DNA of 64,000 bases. Source: a virus. Numbering within the stretch: the first letter of the stretch is position 1; every line of letters begins with the position of its first letter. Shown here one piece after another: positions 8,089 to 15,224 of the stretch. The DNA lies in the IMG/VR virus record IMGVR_UViG_3300042343_001539, positions 1 through 64,000 of that record. One strand, given 5' to 3'. The notes beneath the pieces are model-generated. The model was not told the origin of the DNA. It saw only the letters and a program-made list of their open reading frames with translations, and ran no database searches. A program made the translations under genes and the position numbers.

Positions 8089-8106
8089 TTAATTTTATAT
8101 TAGAAG

Positions 8107-8133
8107 AAAGGGCGTTTAAAACGCCCTTTTTAT
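8107..8133. terminator. Rho-independent terminator, bidirectional
   Basis: AAAGGGCGTTT pairs with AAACGCCCTTT, followed by a T-tract. It lies between the convergent genes ending at 8088 and 8133. Confidence 0.9.
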
Positions 8134-9146
8134 TATTTTGATTTAAATAGTTCTATATTATGTTTTAATACGTCATCATTCCATTTAAATTTAATCATAT
8201 GTTTTCCATAATCAACTAATGCTTCTGATGTTCCAGTTAAAATAGTATTTTTATAATCTAATAATTGAGTATTTAATTTTCTAAAATCGACAACTCCATT
8301 TAACCATATTAATAATAATAATTTAATATCTGATTCGCTTCTTCCATCTAAATAATTAAATAATTTATTTTGATCAGCTTTTGTTTCTAAATGTTGTTGA
8401 ATTTGTTCGTGCATATCGCCATCTGAGGCTAATAAAACGCTACGAACTTTAGTTGATTTATTATCTAATTCTCTAATTACATCACCAATAGAATTAATAT
8501 CTGCAGTTTTAGTTTTTAATTTTTTATAATCTTTATTCTTAATCGTATCTAATAATAAAATACTTTCTGGCTTTAATAAAAATACTTGAGCCGCATCACC
8601 TTTATGAGCAGTTCCAGTTTTATCTTTAAACCCATTCATGTTTAAGGCTCTTAATATTTTAGTCCAATGTGGTTTATAATTATTTGGGCTTAATTCATTT
8701 GCTATATGTTTTGTTAATCGCCATAATTGTTCAAATGGTTTTTTATAACTTAAACGTTCTAATTCTTGATCTAAATTAACTAAATGAGAATATCTACTTT
8801 TTAATACGTGAGCATCACGGTCAATATTTTTATAAGAATCAATTATTGTAATTGGAAATGAATATTTAAATACGTGAATATAAGGTCTTTTATTTGCGTA
8901 AGGATAATTATCAAAATTTTTAGTTTTTTCTACGTTAAAATCTGCCCATGTTTGTTTTAATGGATATGCATATAAACCTACCGGTACATCATCATTCGAT
9001 TTCTGCACTTTACCAAATCTAGATGATTTAGAAAATTTAATGTAAACATCTGGGTCATTTTTATAAGGTAATAACTGGTCATATGCCGATGCATTCTGAT
9101 CCAATTCCGGGTTTTGTACTTCATCGAGTAATTGTTGTAATCTCAT
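8133..9146 (-). CDS. Virion-associated-type protein with GLYAYPL motif
   Basis: The protein has 337 residues and starts MRLQQLLDEVQ, the capsid-type N-terminus seen on several proteins here. A recognisable block VYIKFSKSS...VPVGLYAYPL...PYIHVFKYS (residues 34-95) recurs in uncharacterised T4-like phage proteins. A GTAHKGDAAQVFLL segment lies near residue 190. No enzyme family can be assigned; an ART-like or papain-like fold is only a guess. The late promoter at 9172-9181 lies just upstream, so it is expressed with virion genes although surrounded by early genes. It is transcribed against its neighbours. Confidence 0.6.
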   Translation of the reverse strand: MRLQQLLDEVQNPELDQNASAYDQLLPYKNDPDVYIKFSKSSRFGKVQKSNDDVPVGLYAYPLKQTWADFNVEKTKNFDNYPYANKRPYIHVFKYSFPITIIDSYKNIDRDAHVLKSRYSHLVNLDQELERLSYKKPFEQLWRLTKHIANELSPNNYKPHWTKILRALNMNGFKDKTGTAHKGDAAQVFLLKPESILLLDTIKNKDYKKLKTKTADINSIGDVIRELDNKSTKVRSVLLASDGDMHEQIQQHLETKADQNKLFNYLDGRSESDIKLLLLIWLNGVVDFRKLNTQLLDYKNTILTGTSEALVDYGKHMIKFKWNDDVLKHNIELFKSK

Positions 9147-9171
9147 CGTAGTTATATGGTCAGGTAAATTG

Positions 9172-9181
9172 AATATTTATC
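9172..9181 (-). promoter_or_regulatory. Late promoter box for the 8133-9146 gene
   Basis: GATAAATATT on the minus strand, about 25 bases before the ATG; T4-type late -10 box. Confidence 0.65.
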
Positions 9182-9182
9182 G

Positions 9183-9211
9183 TTGATTAGGCCACTATAA
9201 TATAGTATAAT
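9183..9211 (+). promoter_or_regulatory. Early sigma-70-like promoter
   Basis: -35 TTGATT (9183-9188), 17-bp spacer, -10 TATAAT (9206-9211). It sits back to back with the minus-strand late box. Confidence 0.75.
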
Positions 9212-9241
9212 CATAATTTTAACCGCACATAATGGAGGACT

Positions 9242-9367
9242 ATGACTTATTTAGTTTTAAATGAAAACGGATATCGCGAAACCATCACTACAAACGTAGA
9301 AGATTTAGAGCAGTATATTGCAAATGATAATTATGAAATTATTGAAATGGGAAGTTTAGATGAGTAA
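9242..9367 (+). CDS. Small early protein, 41 residues
   Basis: ATG at 9242 with GGAGGAC a few bases upstream, a strong ribosome site. The product begins MTYLVLNENGYRET and is acidic (ending EIIEMGSLDE), with a predicted helix VEDLEQYIAND. It directly follows an early promoter and overlaps the next gene by eight bases. No family recognised. The strong ribosome site plus coupling makes it a credible gene despite its size. Confidence 0.65.
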   Translation: MTYLVLNENGYRETITTNVEDLEQYIANDNYEIIEMGSLDE

Positions 9368-9872
9368 TGAAGAAGAAACAGCATTTAGATCACAAATTAG
9401 AAACGAAGTTAAAAATATTTTAAATATTGGATCTTCTCAATATAAACGGATTGATAGTTATAAGCAAGGTGATGGTTGGATAATTACTTATTATGATTAC
9501 GCTCCCATTAATATAAACTTATTAAAAAATGATTTATTAAATAGTCATTTAGCCGAATTTTGGGATTTTGATGTTCGATTTGTTTTATCTGGTTCTAAAA
9601 CTATAATTAAACTAATACCTCATCAATTTAATAGATTAATCGATCATCATATATTTACTGGTCAAGAAAATTTTAAAATATCAATAATCGAACAATTTTT
9701 CGCATATAAATTAAAGCATAATGTTGATACTGACTTTATATGCGAAAAATTAAATTTATCTAAACAAGATTTTATTCAATTATTAGATTTAACCGATACT
9801 AATATTACGGTCGATCTATTAGCAAAACTCGCCGATTTAAATCATAAAAAATTAATTATACAATTTGCTTGA
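9360..9872 (+). CDS. Early paralogue family: one repeat domain plus XRE-like tail
   Basis: The protein has 170 residues. Residues about 8-50 (RNEVKNILNIGSSQY...GDGWIITYYDY) are one copy of a domain repeated in the next two genes. The C-terminal 55 residues read as an XRE/Cro-type helix-turn-helix: DFICEKLNLSKQDFIQLLDLTDTNITVDLLAKLADLNHKKLIIQF follows the usual pattern of recognition helix then tLxkLAxxLgkxlxIxf. This suggests DNA binding, or an antitoxin-like fold, in early infection. It overlaps the 41-residue gene. The stop codon TGA is part of the -35 box of the next promoter. Function unknown; domain assignment moderate. Confidence 0.6.
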   Translation: MSNEEETAFRSQIRNEVKNILNIGSSQYKRIDSYKQGDGWIITYYDYAPININLLKNDLLNSHLAEFWDFDVRFVLSGSKTIIKLIPHQFNRLIDHHIFTGQENFKISIIEQFFAYKLKHNVDTDFICEKLNLSKQDFIQLLDLTDTNITVDLLAKLADLNHKKLIIQFA

Positions 9873-9897
9873 CTTTAAAGTATTATAGTAGTATAAT
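9869..9897 (+). promoter_or_regulatory. Early sigma-70-like promoter with consensus elements
   Basis: -35 TTGACT (9869-9874), 17-bp spacer, -10 TATAAT (9892-9897), then ATTATTTTTTT. The upstream gene's TGA stop (9870-9872) is embedded in the -35 hexamer. Confidence 0.85.
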
Positions 9898-9929
9898 ATT
9901 ATTTTTTTAACAATTACGAGGAAAGTAAA

Positions 9930-10802
9930 ATGAATCAAAGAACGAGTGAAACACGAGTTGAAATGTACAAACGTTTTAAACATGCAATCGATATTCCGTC
10001 TAGTCGTTATAGTAGATTAGCTGTAAATCTGGTTGATTACGGATTTGGTTGTTCGGTAAAGTTACATGAATCTAAAGATGCTCAACTAGTTTCTAAAAAT
10101 ATTGAAAAATCACAATTGATTAAAGAATTCAATATCGTTACTAAAATGAATCCGGATAATAGTTTATTATTTCAATTGCATCGTAAGCCAGTCGTTATGT
10201 TAAATCCAGTCGAAAATAAAACTATTGAAAAATATGATCCCGAGGCTAAAAAACGAGAACGCAATGAGTCGCGTAGATATTTTAGAAGTTTAGTTAATAA
10301 TATCTTACAGCTTAATACTAGCGAATATTCAATTTGTGATGTTTATCCGAGTTATGATAATTGGATTGTCGTTTATTATCGTTATACATCAAATAATTTT
10401 GATCAGATTCATAATAAAATTAATAATAGTGTTTTATCCGGGTCCGTTACTGTTACTACAGTTGATGATAAATTACAGTTAAGCATTCCTAATAGTTTCT
10501 ATCAGCAATTACAAAAACAACCGAACTTTACTAAAACTGAAGTTAAAACTATAGTTAAACCAACGATCCAACATGCACTTAAATCGACTGGTGTTCCTAA
10601 AGTAAAAGAATCTATTCAGATTGATACTTCTAATTTTATCGAGTTATTAACTAAATCGATGGCATCGGGTCAAATCGATTCTAATAAATTTATGGCATCG
10701 TCGACTGAAATCTTTAACGTTTTAAATAATTGCGCATCAATCGATGATACTATTAAATTAGCGCAATTAATGGGTAAAAAAGTTCAAATTGAATTAGTTT
10801 AA
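9930..10802 (+). CDS. Early paralogue family: two repeat domains plus XRE-like remnant
   Basis: The protein has 290 residues, with GAGGAAAG before the ATG. Two tandem copies of the family domain are visible. The first (residues ~12-80) has IDIPSSRYSRL...YGFGCSVKL; the second (~110-190) has RRYFRSLVNNILQLNTSEY...YDNWIVVYYRY. The C-terminus ends DDTIKLAQLMGKKVQIELV, the same close as its paralogues, but the helix-turn-helix part is more diverged. It is expressed from its own consensus early promoter. No family name is known to me; a nucleic-acid-binding early regulator is inference. Confidence 0.6.
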   Translation: MNQRTSETRVEMYKRFKHAIDIPSSRYSRLAVNLVDYGFGCSVKLHESKDAQLVSKNIEKSQLIKEFNIVTKMNPDNSLLFQLHRKPVVMLNPVENKTIEKYDPEAKKRERNESRRYFRSLVNNILQLNTSEYSICDVYPSYDNWIVVYYRYTSNNFDQIHNKINNSVLSGSVTVTTVDDKLQLSIPNSFYQQLQKQPNFTKTEVKTIVKPTIQHALKSTGVPKVKESIQIDTSNFIELLTKSMASGQIDSNKFMASSTEIFNVLNNCASIDDTIKLAQLMGKKVQIELV

Positions 10803-10810
10803 ATTATTTA

Positions 10811-10844
10811 AAACTAGATCGGCCAATTAAGTCCGATCTAGTTT
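10811..10844 (+). terminator. Perfect hairpin between early paralogues
   Basis: AAACTAGATCGG pairs perfectly with CCGATCTAGTTT (12 bp) around a 10-base loop. The tail is TCTC rather than a pure T-tract, so termination is likely but partial, or it may be a processing site. Confidence 0.6.
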
Positions 10845-10853
10845 CTCTAAGTG

Positions 10854-10882
10854 TTGACTTTTAAGTATTAAAGTAGTATAAT
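10854..10882 (+). promoter_or_regulatory. Early sigma-70-like promoter, near-copy of 9869-9897
   Basis: -35 TTGACT (10854-10859), 17-bp spacer, -10 TATAAT (10877-10882), then ATTATTTTT. The spacer differs little from that at 9875-9891. Confidence 0.85.
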
Positions 10883-10915
10883 ATTATTTTTAATTTAACA
10901 AAAAGGAATAACTTC

Positions 10916-11710
10916 ATGGCCAATATTAATAAACAAGATTTAAATAAATTATTAACCATTATCTCAGGTGTTCATCCAAGTTCGTATCAACAGTTATATA
11001 CAAATGAAACGTCATTCGGATTTAGTAGTACATTTAATAAAGTTCGCGGTTCTGTTTCAGCTGATGAAATAGTTAAATCAATTTCTCGTAATCATCGATT
11101 ATCTGATTTCGAAATCGAAGGATATCAACGAGATAATAATATTATTCTCCGATTTTATAAATCAGAAGAGGATAAAAATAATGCAAAAGGTATCCCTCAA
11201 GTTCCATTATCAAATTTAAGAACTTATTATCGTAAAAAAATAACTAATATTGTTCAAATACCTAGATATGATTATACAACTAGTGATGCGTATCCTTCTA
11301 AAAATGATTGGGTTATTGTTTTTTATGGGGCGGAAAAATGGTTACCGATAGTTAAACAAAATATTTCAAATAGTGAATATAATACGACCTCCGAAGTTTA
11401 TACTAATAATGGTAATGTTTATGTTAAAATATTAAATGTTGGAATTAACCCAGATAAGATTAATGTATCTAGTCGTTATTCGGATGGAATTAAATCAGAT
11501 AAAGTCGAACCAATTAATCAAACTTTTGATTCAGTTAAATTCGTAAATGATGTTCTACTGGAAGTTGCTAATAAATCTTTAAGTATTGATGATCTATCTA
11601 ATTGTTTAACTTGGTGTGCAGAGTTAACTAAAAAAGAAACTATTGATATCGAATTACTTTCGAAATTAGCTAAATTAGTCGGTAAGCAATTATCTATTAA
11701 GTTAATTTAA
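10916..11710 (+). CDS. Early paralogue family: two repeat domains plus XRE-like tail
   Basis: The protein has 264 residues, with AAAAGGAAT upstream of the ATG. The first domain (residues ~8-85) contains SGVHPSSYQQLY...FGFSSTF. The second (~95-165) contains LRTYYRKKITNIVQIPRYDY...KNDWVIVFYG. The C-terminus ELTKKETIDIELLSKLAKLVGKQLSIKLI matches the tail of the other two members. The two-domain plus tail layout is the same as in the 9930 gene, and the promoters of the two are near-identical. The unit was therefore duplicated together with its control region. Function unknown. Confidence 0.6.
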   Translation: MANINKQDLNKLLTIISGVHPSSYQQLYTNETSFGFSSTFNKVRGSVSADEIVKSISRNHRLSDFEIEGYQRDNNIILRFYKSEEDKNNAKGIPQVPLSNLRTYYRKKITNIVQIPRYDYTTSDAYPSKNDWVIVFYGAEKWLPIVKQNISNSEYNTTSEVYTNNGNVYVKILNVGINPDKINVSSRYSDGIKSDKVEPINQTFDSVKFVNDVLLEVANKSLSIDDLSNCLTWCAELTKKETIDIELLSKLAKLVGKQLSIKLI

Positions 11711-11718
11711 TTAAATAT

Positions 11719-11750
11719 AGAGATGTAGTTTTAATTAAAACTACATCTCT
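11719..11750 (+). terminator. 32-bp perfect palindrome, likely terminator
   Basis: AGAGATGTAGTTTTAA followed by its exact complement, then TTCTCT. It lies 8 bases after the stop at 11710 and before the ribosome site AAAAAAGGA of the next gene. It could also modulate read-through. Confidence 0.7.
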
Positions 11751-11774
11751 TTCTCTAGATAAAAAAGGATAATT

Positions 11775-11987
11775 ATGGATTATGTTAATGTTCAATTTAC
11801 TTCAGATGAATTTAATGATTTTATTTTAAGTATGTTTGCGGCTCATATGTTAAAAGAAATTGATGTTCAAGCTGCGGTTAATAGATTGTTAGAATATATC
11901 GACGATCGTAGTGATATCGAAGCAGAAGAAGCTAATCAAGTAGTACTTAATTGTGTAAAACAATTTGAATTAAGAACCGGTGTTTAA
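11775..11987 (+). CDS. Small acidic helical protein
   Basis: The protein has 70 residues, with AAAAAAGGA upstream of the ATG. It is predicted mostly helical and acidic (FTSDEFNDFILSMFAAHML, VQAAVNRLLEYIDDRSDIEAEEANQVV). No family recognised. It is followed after one base by the next gene and is probably transcribed by read-through of the hairpin at 11719-11750. Confidence 0.55.
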   Translation: MDYVNVQFTSDEFNDFILSMFAAHMLKEIDVQAAVNRLLEYIDDRSDIEAEEANQVVLNCVKQFELRTGV

Positions 11988-11988
11988 T

Positions 11989-12606
11989 ATGCGAAAATTA
12001 AAAATTCATAGTGGCTCAGGCGCTAATTTTGAAAATGATTATGACTTAGAGGGGCGGTTAATTGGATATCGAACAATCGTTGATGGTGATATTATTTTAG
12101 AAGAAAAATATCCGATCGATATGTCGGATAGTGCTAGATCAAGATTATTTTGGAGTAATATTGACAGTCAAGGTGAATTTTTTCGTGCGTTTATTTACGA
12201 AGATGAACAAGGCGAACGAAACCCAATGGGGGCGACTAAAAAATTAGATGGTCATGAATGTATGTCGGATTATGACCTTAGTGGTAATTTAGTTAGTTAT
12301 TCGGATTCGTTAGGAAATTACTTATTCCAAGAGTTCGATGCATTAAATCGATTAATTTATATTGATGATAATGAAGGTGAAGTTATTTGGTATGAGTATA
12401 GTAGCGAAGATCTAAATGAACCCAGTAATGTTTCTATTCGCAATACAACTAATGATATATTAGAATACGATAAAGATGGTAATTGTATCTATATAAAATT
12501 AGCTACTGGTTACGAAATACATAAAACATATGACGATCAAGGGAATATATTATCATATCGAAATTCAGACGGAATTGAATTCTTTAATGAATATATAGAT
12601 ATTTAA
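11989..12606 (+). CDS. YD-repeat-like (RHS-type) small phage protein
   Basis: The protein has 205 residues. The ATG at 11989 is preferred over an in-frame GTG at 11980. It holds about four YD-type repeats: YDLEGRLIGYR, YDLSGNLVSYSDSLGNYLFQEFDALNRLIYIDD, YDKDGNCIYIKLATG and YDDQGNILSYRNSDG, each a beta-hairpin of the RHS/teneurin style. In large RHS toxins such repeats form a shell; here there is no toxin domain, so this is a stand-alone repeat protein. Role unknown, and it is unusual among early phage genes. Confidence 0.6.
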   Translation: MRKLKIHSGSGANFENDYDLEGRLIGYRTIVDGDIILEEKYPIDMSDSARSRLFWSNIDSQGEFFRAFIYEDEQGERNPMGATKKLDGHECMSDYDLSGNLVSYSDSLGNYLFQEFDALNRLIYIDDNEGEVIWYEYSSEDLNEPSNVSIRNTTNDILEYDKDGNCIYIKLATGYEIHKTYDDQGNILSYRNSDGIEFFNEYIDI

Positions 12607-12633
12607 AATATGGGGAGCTTAGCTCCCCATATT
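12607..12633. terminator. Hairpin terminator between convergent genes
   Basis: AATATGGGGAGCT pairs with AGCTCCCCATATT around one base. On the minus strand it is followed by a T-rich segment, so it best terminates the 12636-13405 unit. Confidence 0.75.
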
Positions 12634-12635
12634 AA

Positions 12636-12932
12636 TTACGGCAATTCTCTTAATTCTTTCCAAGTCGGCCCAGCCGGATCAGTACAAATCTTTATATGAT
12701 CTGCAGTTTTATCAAACCATAATTGACCTTTTACTACATTCGCCGGGGCGGATGATTTACAAAAATGTTCCATTATATGTAGGAAATTAGAGTTTATCAT
12801 TTCGCCGTAAACGTCGGTGTCGGGACCGATTAATCCAATACTAACTTTCGCGGTATCGATACCGGGAGTTGATAATGTCGCTATTGGAGTAGTAATCGTA
12901 TTATCGAAATGTCTTATATTATACGTACCCAT
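12636..12932 (-). CDS. Stand-alone fibre-docking module protein
   Basis: The protein has 98 residues. The core DVYGEMINSNFLHIMEHF...VVKGQLWFDK...WKEL is the same module as the protein at 21964-22245 and the N-termini of the fibres at 15225, 17118 and 1. The pattern YGe..n.N..h.LenF..p...GqlWyd is common at the start of tail-fibre and baseplate proteins in T4-like environmental phages. Here the module stands alone, suggesting a small baseplate or fibre cap. It follows the lysozyme by 11 bases in one late unit, with AAGGA before the ATG. Confidence 0.65.
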   Translation of the reverse strand: MGTYNIRHFDNTITTPIATLSTPGIDTAKVSIGLIGPDTDVYGEMINSNFLHIMEHFCKSSAPANVVKGQLWFDKTADHIKICTDPAGPTWKELRELP

Positions 12933-12943
12933 TATTTAAATCC

Positions 12944-13405
12944 TTATTTTAAAAATAACTCAGCTTCTTTTGCTCGACGGACTACCAATCCTTTTAAAAC
13001 GGTACCGTTAGATTTATTCCATTTTGCAAATTCTTGAGATGCGCCTATAAAATCACCAGCATTTACTTTTTTTAATAAAGTTGATGATTTTAAATTACCA
13101 ACTCCGCAATTATACGCAAAACTAGTTAATGCACCTAATTGATTTTCATTTAATTGAACAGTAACTAAAGCTTTAACTTTAGCTTCGAATTCATTTAATA
13201 AATTTTCAAATAATTCGTCGGCTTGTTCTTGAGTTATATGATCATGTTCACCAACTGGTTTTTTATCAGCATAAAACGTTGAACCCCAACCTATAGTCCA
13301 GAATTTTTTATCTCTAGGCAATGATTTTGAGGTTGCGCATTCGTATGCTGCTAATTTACATCCTTCAAAGTGTTCTACTAATTGTATCGTTTCTTTATTA
13401 GCCAT
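12944..13405 (-). CDS. GH24 lysozyme (endolysin)
   Basis: The protein has 153 residues. The phage lysozyme family 24 layout is visible: catalytic E14 in VEHFEGCKLAAY, the FWTIGWGSTF segment, ITQEQADELF, and the C-terminal helices ending RRAKEAELF. It cleaves the N-acetylmuramic acid to N-acetylglucosamine bond of peptidoglycan. There is no signal peptide, so it would need a holin (no holin is evident here) or act from the virion. The GAGGG ribosome site and a late box (13431-13440) point to late expression. Because gp5 at 22718 lacks the T4 lysozyme domain, this may be the only muramidase of the window. Confidence 0.9.
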   Translation of the reverse strand: MANKETIQLVEHFEGCKLAAYECATSKSLPRDKKFWTIGWGSTFYADKKPVGEHDHITQEQADELFENLLNEFEAKVKALVTVQLNENQLGALTSFAYNCGVGNLKSSTLLKKVNAGDFIGASQEFAKWNKSNGTVLKGLVVRRAKEAELFLK

Positions 13406-13430
13406 GACAAACCCTCTAATTACAAATATG

Positions 13431-13440
13431 ATATTTATCT
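13431..13440 (-). promoter_or_regulatory. Late promoter box for lysozyme
   Basis: AGATAAATAT on the minus strand, 26 bases before the lysozyme ATG. It abuts the plus-strand early promoter. Confidence 0.65.
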
Positions 13441-13468
13441 TGATTTTTACCCCAAAATCCGTTATAAT
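13440..13468 (+). promoter_or_regulatory. Early sigma-70-like promoter for the gp44 operon
   Basis: -35 TTGATT (13440-13445), 17-bp spacer, -10 TATAAT (13463-13468). Confidence 0.75.
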
Positions 13469-13501
13469 TATTTGTAATTTAATAATTTGGTGTATTTAAA
13501 T

Positions 13502-13573
13502 ATGATTTGGGTTGTAATAACGTTAATGGTGATAATTATGAGTTTTTATATAACATATAATAGGGAAGATTAA
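13502..13573 (+). CDS. Tiny membrane peptide, 23 residues
   Basis: An ATG at 13502 gives MIWVVITLMVIIMSFYITYN plus RED: one hydrophobic helix with a charged end. It is the first open frame after the early promoter, and its stop overlaps the next ATG (TAATG). Its ribosome site is weak (GGTG). It may be a real membrane peptide or only a coupling leader. Confidence 0.4.
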   Translation: MIWVVITLMVIIMSFYITYNRED

Positions 13574-13785
13574 TGCCTACGGCTTACGTTAAAAAAATGG
13601 CTAAGAAACATAATATCTCAGTTGAAAAATCCGAAGAGCATTGGGCTAATGCTAAAAAAGCTGCTAAAAATAAAGGCGGTGAAGAAAATTGGGGTTTGGT
13701 AACTGCGATTTATAAACAAATGATAGGGGAAAGTACTTTTAGTTCTTTCGTTGATGATATTAATTCAAATGGAGATAATGAATAA
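13573..13785 (+). CDS. Conserved small phage protein (MPxAYVKKMAKK)
   Basis: The protein has 70 residues, with AGGGAAG upstream of the ATG. The sequence MPTAYVKKMAKKHNISVEKSEEHWANAKKAAKNKGGEENWGLVTAIYKQM... follows a pattern I recall from small uncharacterised proteins of T4-like and other phages: a basic helical N-half with W..AK..A.K and a conserved K-M-(I/x)-G end. No function is known. It is one-base coupled to genes on both sides. Confidence 0.55.
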   Translation: MPTAYVKKMAKKHNISVEKSEEHWANAKKAAKNKGGEENWGLVTAIYKQMIGESTFSSFVDDINSNGDNE

Positions 13786-13982
13786 TGCCGCAAGCTGGAT
13801 CTAGAAACGGTCATAGAAAACGCAATTACGTAGCAACTGAAAAATTAGGTTATATAGATGAGATGTGCCGGGTAACTACGTTAGCTGCTTGTATGCCTGT
13901 ATTAACTGAACGTAAGTTTTGGTTTGATGTTATGCGAGGTCATCCTAGACAAAAACAATATTTAATTGAGAAAAAGAAATGA
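13785..13982 (+). CDS. Small basic protein upstream of gp44
   Basis: The protein has 65 residues and overlaps the previous stop by one base and the next start by four. It is basic at both ends (GSRNGHRKRN..., RGHPRQKQYLIEKKK), with a short hydrophobic middle containing two cysteines. No family recognised. Its tight coupling to gp44 suggests a replication-linked or nucleic-acid-binding role, by context only. Confidence 0.5.
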   Translation: MPQAGSRNGHRKRNYVATEKLGYIDEMCRVTTLAACMPVLTERKFWFDVMRGHPRQKQYLIEKKK

Positions 13983-14872
13983 TTAAAATGCCTTGGGAAT
14001 TAAAACATACTCCTAATACATTAGATGAGTATATATTTAGTGATCAGGAAATGCAAGAGTATTTCCTTAGATTATCTGCAGTTCCTGATCTTTTATTAAC
14101 TGGTTCTCCAGGTACTGGTAAAACATCATTAGCTAAATTATTAGTTAAGCATTTTAATATAGATGATGAAAATGTTTTGTTTATTGATGCTAGTCATGAA
14201 AATAGTGTCGATAATATTAGAACTAGAGTTAGATCTTTTGTTTCAACTAATTCCTTTTCTGGGGGATATAAGGTTGTTATTTTAGATGAAGCCGATTACT
14301 TATCTAGAGATGCGAAAGAGGTATTAAGGGGGTTAATGGTCGAATATACGATGGTTGCTAAGTTTATCCTAACTGGTAATTATCATCATATGTTTACCGA
14401 AGCTATTAAATCTAGATGTAATATCTTTAAAGTTAAACCAATTGACGTAAATGATATTAGTATGTTCGCTGCTAATATATTACTTAAAGAAAAAGTTAAA
14501 TTTGATTTAGATATTTTGGATGAACACGTTGATGCCGCTTACCCAGATATTCGTAAATTAATTAAAAATTTAGAAAGATTTAGTATTGATGGTAAATTAA
14601 CTAGTCCGAAAAAAGATTCGTTTGATATTATCAAATATATCGAAAATGATGATTGGAGACAATTAAGATTAGATATTATTAATATGCGAGATGTTGATTA
14701 TGATGGGTTATATACATCATTATATGATAATTTACATAGATCTAAGAAGTTTAATGATATGGATTCATATGAAAATGGTATTTTAATTATAGCGGATTAT
14801 TTAAGTGAAACGGCTAATCCGATGATTAGTTTTGCCGCATGTATTATTGCATTAAGTCAATTTGGAAAATAA
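13979..14872 (+). CDS. 44: Sliding-clamp loader large subunit gp44
   Basis: The protein has 297 residues (T4 gp44 has 319). It is an AAA+ ATPase: Walker A GSPGTGKTS (about residues 42-50), Walker B VVILDEAD (a DEAD variant of the clamp-loader DExx), sensor 1 region ILTGN, and the SRC motif (about residue 141) that supplies the arginine finger to the neighbouring subunit. The C-terminal collar domain follows. Four copies plus gp62 load the gp45 clamp for the replicative polymerase and for late transcription. ATGA overlap with the gene upstream. The partner gp62 is not adjacent here, as it is in T4, but lies at 42441. Confidence 0.88.
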   Translation: MIKMPWELKHTPNTLDEYIFSDQEMQEYFLRLSAVPDLLLTGSPGTGKTSLAKLLVKHFNIDDENVLFIDASHENSVDNIRTRVRSFVSTNSFSGGYKVVILDEADYLSRDAKEVLRGLMVEYTMVAKFILTGNYHHMFTEAIKSRCNIFKVKPIDVNDISMFAANILLKEKVKFDLDILDEHVDAAYPDIRKLIKNLERFSIDGKLTSPKKDSFDIIKYIENDDWRQLRLDIINMRDVDYDGLYTSLYDNLHRSKKFNDMDSYENGILIIADYLSETANPMISFAACIIALSQFGK

Positions 14873-14882
14873 AGGAAAGATT

Positions 14883-15161
14883 ATGGTATCGAATGTAAAG
14901 CAAGTTTCAAATGTTGCTAATCAAAGTGATAAAAATGCATGGAATCGCAAATTTGATAATATGCAAAAATTAATTGAGCAAGTTAATGCATTAGCTGATC
15001 AAATTATGGATTTAGAAGAACAAAAGATGCCATTAATTGATGAAATTAATCAATTAAGAACTATTATGGTGCAAGAATGTATTCATCCAAAAGATATGAT
15101 CATCGAGTATGATGATCATATCCATTGTAAATTTTGCGATAAAAAGTTTACAGTTAATTAA
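14883..15161 (+). CDS. Coiled-coil protein with C-terminal zinc site
   Basis: The protein has 92 residues. The ATG at 14883 has AAGGAAAG six bases upstream and is preferred over an in-frame start at 14862. Residues ~20-65 form a coiled coil (NRKFDNMQKLIEQVNALADQ...). The last 25 residues carry ECIHPKD...IHCKFCDKKF, that is Cys-x2-His(Pro) and Cys-x2-Cys, a probable zinc ribbon. Small zinc-ribbon coiled-coil proteins of this build occur in T4-like genomes without known function. It is last in the gp44 early unit; the minus-strand fibre operon ends 63 bases away with no clear terminator between them. Confidence 0.6.
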   Translation: MVSNVKQVSNVANQSDKNAWNRKFDNMQKLIEQVNALADQIMDLEEQKMPLIDEINQLRTIMVQECIHPKDMIIEYDDHIHCKFCDKKFTVN

Positions 15162-15224
15162 CTTTAGATTATAGTTATTGAATTTGAGAAAATTGAACTA
15201 CAGTTACCCGAATTCGAACATAAA

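Noticed and set aside
9360-11710. Toxin-antitoxin system based on XRE-like tails
   Set aside because: The partner proteins are paralogues of each other, not a toxin; no RelE/HigB-like gene is adjacent.
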